DNA of 45,419 bases from a virus, in IMG/VR virus record IMGVR_UViG_3300018083_000051, positions 1 to 45,419 of that record; one strand, written 5' to 3'. Positions 38,465-45,419 of the stretch are shown in pieces (the first letter of the stretch is position 1; each line of letters starts with the position of its first letter). A model generated the notes under the pieces. The model was not told the origin of the DNA. It searched no databases and was given only the letters and a program-made list of their open reading frames with translations. Position numbers and translations under genes: made by a program.

Positions 38465-40216
38465 TCACTCGAACGCCTCCTTGTTGGCTTTGTAAGCTAC
38501 GTAAGCGTCCATCATGGCCGCGACGTTGTCGATTTTTTCTTCGGATCGCTTCTTCAGGAGTTTCCGGTTGCCGTTCGTGTCTTCGAGAGTGATAGCATTG
38601 CCCATAGTGAAGGTCATCAAAGCCTCGTCAAATATGAGCAGTCGTTCTTCGGCAAGTTTCTTCAATTCCCCAAGAGGAACCGACTCAGTCCTTGCTCCCT
38701 GTGGAACTTTCTCAATTCCGAACGGCCCATTCTCCTGTTCCCAACGCGTCACAAACTCTTTCGCGTTGTACGGGTCGAATCCAAAGGCTCGAACATCGTA
38801 CCGGAGCTCTTGAATATGCCGATCGAGATCATCGTAGACTTCCATCATGTCGAGGACAGTACCTTCCATGATATGCAGGCTGCCCTCTTGTCTGAACTCA
38901 TCGTACTTATAGCGCAGAGCGCCCGGGAGTTTCATCAGCGTTTGGGTAGTGATGTAACTTCGCGTTTTGATTCCGTATCGACCACGAGAGAGCGGGAATA
39001 AGAACGTGAACGCGCAGAAGTCGTCACCCTGAGAAAGGTCTGCGCCGAGGGCGCATGGCATTTCCCAGAAACGCGTGGCGGGATGTGAAACGGTGTCCTC
39101 GTAGGTGAAGAAGTAGGTGTATCCCTCCATGGGAATACCAAACCGCTTCGCCAAAATATCGTTCCGTGCAGCGGGAGCCTTTTCGGCTCGTTCGACGTCA
39201 AGCTGGTAAGTTTCGTATGTGACCGTTTGACCGATGTTGGGCTGAGCCTTGACCCACATCTCGGGGTCGCCGACCTCTGCGAGATCGTCCAGCTTGTAAT
39301 GCCAGATCGACACGTGGGGAGCGAGATACTCGCCCTTCAGAATCTCGGCCAGCTCCATTTTCATCGTATCGCCAGAACCGTTTCGCACAGTTCCTTCTGA
39401 ACTGATAGCAACGATCAACCAGTCGTCATCTGTAAGTTTCGAAGCACCCTGTTCGATAGCACCAATCACGTCTTCACGAAGGTCGCCGGAAAGCCACTCG
39501 TCGACGGTGGACACCAACGGTCGCAGACCCTGCAGTTTAGCGATTGACATCGGACGGATCTCGAGAAGACTTCCCGTGAGGAAGTTCTCAATACCCTTCT
39601 TCGTTGCCGCAAGCTTCTGACGCAGAAAACGGTTTCCTGTTGTATTCTGCATCGAACCCATAGTCAAGAATTTGAACAGAGGACCTTTAGCTCGCGTGAT
39701 GGCAGTTCGAAATGGCGACAGTACTTCTTCGGCCTGCTTCATTGTTGGAGCTGTCGTGATTTGATGCGTTGTGGCTGTGTGTACAGTCAAGAAATATGCT
39801 TGAATACACTGCGCGTACATGGACTTGGCCGCACCACGAGCAACGATCAGAAACTGCTTGTTTGTCAGCCTCTTTTTGATCGTCTTTGTTACGTACGAGC
39901 CACCCTTGCCGTCTTCGTTCGGCGTCCACACAGATCGATCGACGAAGTAGTACCAGCCGAATATCTGCTCTGCCCACAACTTGAACGTGGGGAGCAGACG
40001 CAAGTCGCTGCCATCCGTAAGTGTGAGTTCGCCTTCGCAATACAAAACGAACCCGTTGATCGCTTTGTCGTCGTAGTAAATGTTCGGGTTCGCGATGAGA
40101 TCATCGATCCGGTTCATCTCCGCAGAGATCTCACGGTTTACCGGAATATCGCCCCGGAGGACTGCGTCCCGAAATTGACCGTAGTAATACGGAGTTGCCG
40201 TATTCGACAATGCCAT
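38465..40216 (-). CDS. Large terminase subunit
   Basis: 583 residues. The N-terminal ATPase has VARGAAKS (Walker A-like, 125-132) and LVSTVDEW (Walker B, 234-241). The C-terminal nuclease has LGADLSQGDDFCAFT, AFGFDPYNAKEFV and the final MMDAYVAYKAN, matching the RNase H-like acidic cluster. It packages DNA into proheads through the portal. It sits next to the portal gene; the small subunit candidate is ~5 kb upstream, separated by ten genes. Confidence 0.9.
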   Translation of the reverse strand: MALSNTATPYYYGQFRDAVLRGDIPVNREISAEMNRIDDLIANPNIYYDDKAINGFVLYCEGELTLTDGSDLRLLPTFKLWAEQIFGWYYFVDRSVWTPNEDGKGGSYVTKTIKKRLTNKQFLIVARGAAKSMYAQCIQAYFLTVHTATTHQITTAPTMKQAEEVLSPFRTAITRAKGPLFKFLTMGSMQNTTGNRFLRQKLAATKKGIENFLTGSLLEIRPMSIAKLQGLRPLVSTVDEWLSGDLREDVIGAIEQGASKLTDDDWLIVAISSEGTVRNGSGDTMKMELAEILKGEYLAPHVSIWHYKLDDLAEVGDPEMWVKAQPNIGQTVTYETYQLDVERAEKAPAARNDILAKRFGIPMEGYTYFFTYEDTVSHPATRFWEMPCALGADLSQGDDFCAFTFLFPLSRGRYGIKTRSYITTQTLMKLPGALRYKYDEFRQEGSLHIMEGTVLDMMEVYDDLDRHIQELRYDVRAFGFDPYNAKEFVTRWEQENGPFGIEKVPQGARTESVPLGELKKLAEERLLIFDEALMTFTMGNAITLEDTNGNRKLLKKRSEEKIDNVAAMMDAYVAYKANKEAFE

Positions 40217-40226
40217 CGTTCACCTC

Positions 40227-40730
40227 CTAGTAGTCGAATTCGCTCAGAGAGAAGATCATCTTGTTATCGCCCCAACAAACCGCGAGGCGATCGAAGTAGA
40301 TTGAAGCGGGTAGCGTGTTTCGACGTCGCTGGTTGTAACTGACTTCGTCAGGGTTGACAAGCGGATCGTCTTGCGCGTACGCGGAGCCAGCGGGGCCAAT
40401 CGTGGCGTGAGGAAGGTAGTTGTTTCTGAACTCGCTCTTGTCCCAGCGAGCTGCCACTGAGTTATAAGCGACCAAAAGCTGAGGGGTCGGGAACAACATA
40501 AGTGCGTCGACTTCTTCGCCGGCATCGCCAAGTGTTTCGACACCGACGACGCTCAACGAAAACGACTTGACGATCCGAGCCGCGGAGATAGCGTCCTTGG
40601 CCATCTCATTGAACTCTGAGTCAGGTCGATCCTCGATCTTACCGGCGTAGACGAGTGTCATATGCGGGAAATCTTGCTTACACCACGAACCATTCGTCGG
40701 AAGGAACGCGATCATCGCTGTGTCGCTCAT
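40227..40730 (-). CDS. 2H phosphoesterase (LigT/RNA ligase-like)
   Basis: 167 residues with the two H-x-T motifs of 2H phosphoesterases: PHMTLVY (His23, Thr25) and PHATIGP (His108, Thr110), with spacing normal for the fold. Family members hydrolyse 2',3'-cyclic phosphates or other cyclic or 2'-5' linked nucleotides; phage members of the superfamily include Acb1-type enzymes that destroy CBASS signals. The substrate is not visible here. The gene is coupled by ATGA to the GNAT gene upstream and lies in the packaging operon, where 2H proteins are often found in actinophages. Confidence 0.75.
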   Translation of the reverse strand: MSDTAMIAFLPTNGSWCKQDFPHMTLVYAGKIEDRPDSEFNEMAKDAISAARIVKSFSLSVVGVETLGDAGEEVDALMLFPTPQLLVAYNSVAARWDKSEFRNNYLPHATIGPAGSAYAQDDPLVNPDEVSYNQRRRNTLPASIYFDRLAVCWGDNKMIFSLSEFDY

Positions 40731-41713
40731 GCTGCTCCTCCCGTTACGACCTTCTTGGCGACCGTGGTAGCAACCTTCTTGGCGAGCTGCTGCTGGACCT
40801 CACGCTTACCAATCTCCAACAGAGCAGAAGAAACCCATCGCGTGACGGCCGACTTCTGGTTAACACTGAGACGCTTGAAATCCTGCTCGAGCTGCATTCG
40901 ACGAATAGCTGCCTGCAGTTCGTTGTTCGAGACTGTATGGACGCCTTTTTTCTTGGCTGTTGTCCGCGTTGATGTTGCCTGAGCGGAATCGCCGGATGCC
41001 GGGTTCTTCCGCTTGCCCCACTTCATACCCTTTACGCCGAAGTGTTCGAGCACGTCGTCGACGTCCATGTGCTTCACCTCCGTTCCGAGATTATCGATCA
41101 GCAACGTGCCAAGTTCCTCGGCGAAATCTTCTTCCCACCGATCGAGATTTTGTTCGGCATGCTTGAGCTTCGCCACGTTCATTGCCATTGGAGTGAGGCC
41201 ACCCCAAATATCACTCTTGTCACCTTGGACCGGGCCATCATCCTTAAACCCCAGCTTCTCGTAGATATGACGAGCGTCCGGAGCGTTCCCAGGAACTTCG
41301 AGTGTTAACTTCTTGATGCCTTCATTCTGTGCGTACTTGACCACACCCTTCATCGCTGCCGAAGCATACCCCTTGCCGCGGTACTTAGGCTTGACAGTGA
41401 CGAAGTTCAAATACAGCTCGTCTTTCGACGTACGATTGAAAGAACCGAATCCAACTTTCGAGCCGTCTTTGTCTTTGAAATCGAAGACTTTGAACGAGTC
41501 GATGTCGTATTTCGGATTGACTTTCTTGATTGTCCTTGCAATAGCGGACGGAGGCTTCTGGTAGATCGAGACGGAATCGCCACTCTTAAACTTGTGAGTC
41601 AGAACAAGCTTCGGTTGTGGTTTCCTACTAATCTTCCCGTTGGACGTCTTCCTTACGCCCCACTTCATGCCCTTGACGCCGTGGTGAGCAAGGAATTCTT
41701 CGGTATAGGTCAT
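40727..41713 (-). CDS. GNAT acetyltransferase with two GVKGMKWG motifs
   Basis: 328 residues. Residues ~8-21 (LAHHGVKGMKWGVRK) and ~224-237 (LEHFGVKGMKWGKRK) carry the GVKGMKWG motif, which recurs on phage proteins tied to heads. Between them is a GNAT domain: NFVTVKPKYRGKGYASAAM (acetyl-CoA loop) and ARHIYEKLGFKDDG. The C-terminal part is basic, with a helical EIGKREVQQQLAKKVA. The doubled motif suggests two processed or virion-associated modules fused in one chain. Acetyl target unknown. Confidence 0.75.
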   Translation of the reverse strand: MTYTEEFLAHHGVKGMKWGVRKTSNGKISRKPQPKLVLTHKFKSGDSVSIYQKPPSAIARTIKKVNPKYDIDSFKVFDFKDKDGSKVGFGSFNRTSKDELYLNFVTVKPKYRGKGYASAAMKGVVKYAQNEGIKKLTLEVPGNAPDARHIYEKLGFKDDGPVQGDKSDIWGGLTPMAMNVAKLKHAEQNLDRWEEDFAEELGTLLIDNLGTEVKHMDVDDVLEHFGVKGMKWGKRKNPASGDSAQATSTRTTAKKKGVHTVSNNELQAAIRRMQLEQDFKRLSVNQKSAVTRWVSSALLEIGKREVQQQLAKKVATTVAKKVVTGGAA

Positions 41714-41726
41714 CGGTTACCTCCTC

Positions 41727-42506
41727 TCAGCGAGATACGACCCATTCAGTTCCGTCATACCCAGCCATCGAGGCAGGTACCCACAAACTGCCGTTCCAAA
41801 CCTTTGTTTGGTGCTTGATCCAATCCGTACCGTTCCAAACCTTGGGCATTCCGCTTGGACCGGCCACAATTGGGGTGTTCATCCAATCGACAACTTCCAG
41901 ATTGGACAACGTTCCAGACAGAATTCTTACCCCCGTAAAAGCAACACTCGCGGAGGAATCGCTGTCCGCCATGTTCGAATCTTTTCCACTGACCCACGGA
42001 AAGTCTTCCCAAGACACGGCGCCTGATCCAAACCTCGACGCTTCTTGAATCAGAATGCCGTCAATGAACCAAGCGTACCTGTCATCCGAGTCCACGTTAC
42101 AAATATGGTGCCATCCGAGATCCAGGAATTCCCCACCTGATTCTCGGAAAGCTAACTGGTCCCGCCATCGAGACATGGTAAAGACACTGTTGTCGCTAGC
42201 GTCGATCGAATGCCTTGTTGAATCCGATGCTCGGGTTTTATGAATGAGCTGAGTGAAATTCGAGTGCGACGAAAATAACTTTGCCCAAAGCATGGTGACA
42301 ATTCCACCGGCGGAAGCGACCGGCTCCAGGCCAGCTCGTCCGTATGTGATCGTTTGGCCCGCGCCGGAAAAACGAACACCTCGAGTGCCTGGAGCCGGTC
42401 CATCGACGAACGAGGGGGAGAAGTTCGCCGACGCTGTGATTCCGTTTCCGGAAGTGTCATCAAGATTGTCGAGAAAGCCCCATTCCCCTAAGAGGACATG
42501 GCTCAT
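41727..42506 (-). CDS. LamG/concanavalin-like adhesin
   Basis: 259 residues. Residues ~15-200 resemble a LamG-type jelly roll: GVRFSGAGQTITYGRA, then LDLGWHHICNVDSDDRYAWFIDGILI, the typical hydrophobic-aromatic core. The C-terminus has Trp repeats (VWNGTDW, VWNGSLW, GYDGTEW), as in glycan-binding tails. A role in binding the host wall sugars is likely but inferred. It overlaps the collagen-like gene by four bases. Confidence 0.65.
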   Translation of the reverse strand: MSHVLLGEWGFLDNLDDTSGNGITASANFSPSFVDGPAPGTRGVRFSGAGQTITYGRAGLEPVASAGGIVTMLWAKLFSSHSNFTQLIHKTRASDSTRHSIDASDNSVFTMSRWRDQLAFRESGGEFLDLGWHHICNVDSDDRYAWFIDGILIQEASRFGSGAVSWEDFPWVSGKDSNMADSDSSASVAFTGVRILSGTLSNLEVVDWMNTPIVAGPSGMPKVWNGTDWIKHQTKVWNGSLWVPASMAGYDGTEWVVSR

Positions 42507-43036
42507 GAGCTTGTGTCGATCCAGACATCCCCGACAGCTGGCGAAGAAGGCGCTGAAGAAGAGACAGAAATAGAAGGACCGGTATAGTCAGTTCCATCGG
42601 CGCCAGCAGCACCTGTGTCTCCGGTATCGCCCTTGTCGCCTTTCGCTCCCGGAGCGCCGCCAGCACCGACATTCCCCTGAATGCCTTGCGGGCCGACGTC
42701 TCCGGTATCTCCCTTGTCGCCTTTGAGGAACAGAAGCCAATCATCGACAGTACCGACGAATCCGTTGTCGACCGCCAGATCGTAAGCTGAAGCACCGTCA
42801 ATACCATTGATGCCATCCAGCCCATTAGATCCGTCGGTACCGTCAATCCCGGGCTCGCCTTGCGGACCGGGAGCTCCTTCGCCACTCAGGTAACTGAGCT
42901 GCGACCAATGCTTGACCCCATCGCCAATCTTGAGTTTCATGACGTCGAGATTGACGCCAGGCTCTCCGGATTTTAGGATGGGATCTGTCGCTAGCCACTC
43001 AATGGTGGTTCCGCGTCGAAACCTGAACGTGATCAC
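42503..43036 (-). CDS. Collagen-like tail or head fibre
   Basis: 177 residues. The N-terminal attachment part (GEPGVNLDVMKLKIGDGVKHW) is shared with the fibre at 31189. Then two Gly-X-Y blocks (GAPGPQGEPGIDGTDG and GDKGDTGDVGPQGIQGNVG) separated by a common non-collagen insert (AYDLAVDNGFVGTVDDWLLF). It should form a trimeric rod and probably carries the downstream LamG-like head, with which it is coupled. Confidence 0.75.
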   Translation of the reverse strand: MITFRFRRGTTIEWLATDPILKSGEPGVNLDVMKLKIGDGVKHWSQLSYLSGEGAPGPQGEPGIDGTDGSNGLDGINGIDGASAYDLAVDNGFVGTVDDWLLFLKGDKGDTGDVGPQGIQGNVGAGGAPGAKGDKGDTGDTGAAGADGTDYTGPSISVSSSAPSSPAVGDVWIDTSS

Positions 43037-43434
43037 GGACCACCACCATCAAGGATCGAACCTTGCAACGGCCGGAGGGTCTCGGGGTCGACCCATTCCG
43101 TGTCTTCTCGCTGAACGTTCATCCGCCACTCGAGCTGTTCGATCTGCTTCTCGATCGCGGTCGTGTGGAAACCGGTCGAAGGAGGATCGAACAACAGTCG
43201 GACTCGAAGAAACACGTAGGTCTTGATGTGGTTCAGCCGAGGGTCGCTTCCAAGGAAGGCGTCCCAGGTCGGGGTCTCGTCTTCGATCATGAAGCCGTTG
43301 ACTGGCCCCACACCCAACTGGTTCAGCGTGCTGAAAGCCGAGTTGATGTGCATGATGACGTCCTGGTCGAAGGCCTCGTAATTTTCAGCGAGGTTCAGCG
43401 ACTTCTTCGTACTGGTGAGAATGCTGGCGATCAC
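43033..43434 (-). CDS. Connector-like phage protein
   Basis: 133 residues with a conserved pattern seen in many Gram-positive phages: ILTSTKKSLNLAENYEAFD, INSAFSTLNQLGVGPVNGF, YVFLRVRLLFDPPSTGF and IEQLEWRMNVQRE. The type is usually annotated as a head-tail adaptor or connector. Here it is upstream of the terminase, well away from the other connectors. Coupled by ATGA to the next gene. Confidence 0.65.
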   Translation of the reverse strand: MIASILTSTKKSLNLAENYEAFDQDVIMHINSAFSTLNQLGVGPVNGFMIEDETPTWDAFLGSDPRLNHIKTYVFLRVRLLFDPPSTGFHTTAIEKQIEQLEWRMNVQREDTEWVDPETLRPLQGSILDGGGP

Positions 43435-43470
43435 TGGTCACCTCCCTTGAAAGCTACCATTTTGACTGCT

Positions 43471-43827
43471 TTAGTCGGACAGTCGCTTGACCTCGGCTCG
43501 TACCGCCGCGAAGTTCCAGCCGGCGCCTTCGAGAAGACGTTGGCATTCCTTCTCGTCGTCCCCGTAGTGCCCGTCGATGACCTGCTGAGCGATCTCGGTG
43601 ATCGAAGACCGGTAGGCTGCCGGGGCGCCAGCACCGACTCGTTTGTTGACGGCCAGTTGGACCTTAGCGTAGTCGAGGCCCTCGTCTTCGAGACGGGTCT
43701 TCCGATCGTCACCGGTCCCCCATTGACCCGCAAGGACCTCGTTGACGATCCGGTCGTTGTTCGTGGGCGAGGTCGCAGAACGCTTGGCCGTCGTCTTGGC
43801 GGCACGCTGCGAGGGTTTGGTTGGCAT
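43471..43827 (-). CDS. Cpl-7 type cell-wall-binding protein
   Basis: 118 residues with two CW_7 (Cpl-7) repeats: IVNEVLAGQWGTGDDRKTRL at about 27-46 and IAQQVIDGHYGDDEKECQRL at about 79-98. The N-terminal ~25 residues are a basic linker. CW_7 repeats bind peptidoglycan and normally sit on endolysins. Here they are on a separate protein directly after the M15 peptidase gene, which lacks a binding domain, so the two may act together. Confidence 0.8.
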   Translation of the reverse strand: MPTKPSQRAAKTTAKRSATSPTNNDRIVNEVLAGQWGTGDDRKTRLEDEGLDYAKVQLAVNKRVGAGAPAAYRSSITEIAQQVIDGHYGDDEKECQRLLEGAGWNFAAVRAEVKRLSD

Positions 43828-43850
43828 GTTCTGTCGCCTTTCAGAATTGC

Positions 43851-44564
43851 TTACGGGCGGGAAGCCGTGATGGCTTCGATCAGACCATCGATCTTTTCGA
43901 TCAGCGTGTCCAACTTCTCGTTCGTTTCCTCGCTCTTGGTCTGCAGGTCGACACCGGAGTTGCGCAACTGCGAAATGAGGTCTGCGAAGTTACTGCCGGC
44001 GAAACGCACTTCGTCGCTGGAGAGGTACCGATACAGTGCCTTGAAGAAGGCGGCTTCTGTCGCGTCTTGGACTTCCTGCTTGGTGGCCATGTCGATCCAA
44101 TCTGTCTGCGAGTTGAGGATGTTGAGCGCAGAAGCACAGCGTGCTTCACTAGCGACGATTTCGAAATGCATACCGTCCTTGCGGCCGGTGTAGTCTCCAC
44201 CCCAGCGAACACATCCATTGGTGCGACCGATGATTGAGTGAATCGCGCCAATCTTCGCGTTGGAAAAGTTCGCCGGCGGTTCGGTGGCAAGCGGGTGCGA
44301 TGTCGCATTGAGGTCGATCGCTGTACCAGACGCGTGATTCGACAAAACGGTGCCGCCACGGATTGGTCGCTCGGCGTACCCCCAATCATCGAGGATGCCC
44401 TGCTCGATGTCCTCGACCAGCTTGTCGAACTGCGATGCGACCCACAACAGCAGATCGCCGGCGGGACCTTTGCGAACGGTCAGCTTGCGTGTGGTACCGG
44501 GCACGAGTCGACTGGACACCAGTGCCGCGTTGTTGGCCGGATAGCCATTCTGACTGTTGACCAT
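43851..44564 (-). CDS. Endolysin: M15-type D-Ala-D-Ala peptidase
   Basis: 237 residues. The catalytic pattern is SNHASGTAIDLNA (His77, Asp84) and DGMHFEI (His133), the zinc ligands of M15 (VanY-like) peptidases, which cut cross-links in peptidoglycan. Residues ~165-237 form a helical, coiled-coil-like tail (SEETNEKLDTLIEKIDGL) that may oligomerise. There is no cell-wall-binding domain; the neighbouring Cpl-7 protein could supply it. It could also be a virion-associated lysin, as it lies in the head operon. Confidence 0.85.
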   Translation of the reverse strand: MVNSQNGYPANNAALVSSRLVPGTTRKLTVRKGPAGDLLLWVASQFDKLVEDIEQGILDDWGYAERPIRGGTVLSNHASGTAIDLNATSHPLATEPPANFSNAKIGAIHSIIGRTNGCVRWGGDYTGRKDGMHFEIVASEARCASALNILNSQTDWIDMATKQEVQDATEAAFFKALYRYLSSDEVRFAGSNFADLISQLRNSGVDLQTKSEETNEKLDTLIEKIDGLIEAITASRP

Positions 44565-44573
44565 TACTGATCC

Positions 44574-44990
44574 TTACCAGAGCTTCGTGTCACCAGGTCT
44601 CCTCGGTTCGTACGGCTTCGGAAGAAGACTCGCATCCCCGAAGTGAATCGCGTTGTGCGTATCGTGCGTAGTGCAAATCAGAAACTCAAGATCGAGTGCG
44701 TGCCGAGTTCCGTGAGTGATGTCCTCTTCTGTGAGAGGGTTCATGTGATGGACAATCAACTTATGGTGAATATCGTAACCGTCCACGCCGAGATCACACG
44801 CTTGGTCTCGAAGAATTGCTTTCTGACGAAGCTGACGCCATTCGCGAGAGGTGTAGAACTGTTGGTTAACCCAACGGTTGAATCCGAACGTCTCGCAACC
44901 AACGTCGCCTCTCAACGAGAGGTATTCGAATCTTTCTTCGAATGTTTCGAACTGAACAAGCTCCGAATACGACCTACTCCTGGTAGTCAT
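44574..44990 (-). CDS. HNH endonuclease, packaging-associated type
   Basis: 138 residues from the ATG at 44988-44990 (MTTRSRSYSEL), inside the end of the terminase small subunit candidate. The fold is FYTSREWRQLRQKAIL, then LIVHHMNPLTEEDI with the HNH His, and TTHDTHNAIHFGD. HNH proteins next to the terminase genes often take part in DNA cutting at the packaging site. The binding site upstream is weak, suggesting translation by coupling. Confidence 0.8.
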   Translation of the reverse strand: MTTRSRSYSELVQFETFEERFEYLSLRGDVGCETFGFNRWVNQQFYTSREWRQLRQKAILRDQACDLGVDGYDIHHKLIVHHMNPLTEEDITHGTRHALDLEFLICTTHDTHNAIHFGDASLLPKPYEPRRPGDTKLW

Positions 44991-45336
44991 CGTGCTCAGG
45001 ACCTTGTTCCGGATCATCCAGGCCTGCATAGCCTCGCATAGCATTGAACGCATCTCGAACAAGCTCTTCAGTCCGCATCTCAGAAGCCATGTGCTCTTCC
45101 TTGATCTTCATGAGAGTTACTTCGCCCTTCAAACGCTCTTGTTCCAAGCGTTCTCTGGACGAACCAAGCTTCAAATAATGTGTGATCACCTGAGCCGAGG
45201 CTTCGCCGCTTCGAAGTTGCTTTTCAGCGAGGTCTGTAGCAGCTTCGATGAGCTGGTTCTCTCGATCGTCAGGAGTTCTTGCCGGGGGACGAGGAGTTCC
45301 ACTTGTGTTCGAACCGCTTACGCGGTGGGTAACCAT
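44974..45336 (-). CDS. Small terminase subunit candidate
   Basis: 120 residues, the first gene of the late operon, with AAAGGAGG upstream. A disordered Pro/Thr-rich start leads to helices (LIEAATDLAEKQLRSGEASA, then LKLGSSRERLEQERLKGE), a coiled coil and an acidic end, like many small terminase subunits or terminase-linked proteins. No helix-turn-helix is obvious, so DNA binding is not shown. Position at the genome end and just before an HNH gene supports the call. Confidence 0.6.
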   Translation of the reverse strand: MVTHRVSGSNTSGTPRPPARTPDDRENQLIEAATDLAEKQLRSGEASAQVITHYLKLGSSRERLEQERLKGEVTLMKIKEEHMASEMRTEELVRDAFNAMRGYAGLDDPEQGPEHDDYQE

Positions 45337-45419
45337 ACTTCAGACCTCCTTTCAAGTTACTTCTAGAGGCCTCCGGGGCAAAACATTGAGGGGAAAATTC
45401 CCCCGGGGCATTTTTGGGG
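45337..45419. other. Right-end non-coding region, candidate packaging site
   Basis: 83 bases with no gene. It contains the imperfect palindrome GGGGAAAATTCCCC (45390-45403), the adjacent CCCCGGGG and the small terminase ribosome binding site. No promoter element is visible. It may be part of a cos or pac site if the window is the whole genome. Confidence 0.4.

Noticed and set aside
1-45419. Temperate phage functions
   Set aside because: I found no integrase, excisionase, immunity repressor or attachment site. The HTH segments found belong to the polymerase-like protein.

Overview
The window looks like the genome of a tailed bacteriophage (siphovirus-type Caudoviricetes) of an actinobacterial host. 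It is gene-dense, with about 65 genes all on the minus strand, many joined by ATGA or GTGA start/stop overlaps. The host is inferred from family content only: a ReqiPepy6 gp37-like tail protein, an r1t-type holin, a Cpl-7 wall-binding protein and several small families typical of actinophages. I see no integrase, immunity repressor, tRNA or rRNA, which fits a virulent phage. Both ends are non-coding and G/C-rich, and the first late gene is a small-terminase candidate next to the right end, so the window may be a complete genome in reverse orientation. The ends were not proven.

Reading in transcription order (right to left): 45.3-40.2 kb holds the small terminase candidate, an HNH endonuclease, an M15 peptidase, a separate Cpl-7 wall-binding protein, a connector-like protein, collagen-like and LamG-like adhesins, a GNAT protein carrying two GVKGMKWG motifs, and a 2H phosphoesterase. 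40.2-33.1 kb holds the large terminase, portal, a fused prohead protease-major capsid protein, two connector proteins, the major tail protein and a tail assembly chaperone. 33.1-22.6 kb holds a second tail-tube-like protein, a fibre, a gp10-like protein, the tape measure, the distal tail proteins and a 4-TM protein. 22.6-15.0 kb is a block of about fourteen mostly tiny membrane proteins, including the holin, several of them packaged as promoter-ORF-terminator cassettes. 15.0-5.6 kb is replication and early functions, dominated by one 1247-residue protein that joins an SF3 helicase, an archaeo-eukaryotic-type primase and a family B DNA polymerase, followed by small genes, a putative ssDNA-binding protein and an SF2 helicase. 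4.4-0.06 kb holds a NUMOD4/HNH endonuclease bracketed by repeats, two PD-(D/E)XK nucleases, an 879-residue RNA polymerase-like protein and a small conserved protein.

The most interesting proposal combines two observations. First, the 879-residue protein has the DFDGD catalytic loop of double-psi beta-barrel RNA polymerases, three helix-turn-helix segments and an N-terminal motif often seen on phage virion-associated proteins. Second, six copies of a 30-bp element (TCGCAA, then TACATG, then TATARTGA) lie just upstream of small genes, one of them upstream of the polymerase operon itself. A phage-encoded, possibly virion-carried, single-chain RNA polymerase with its own promoter class is a testable hypothesis. 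Host polymerase recognition through the TATAAT-like core is the main alternative.
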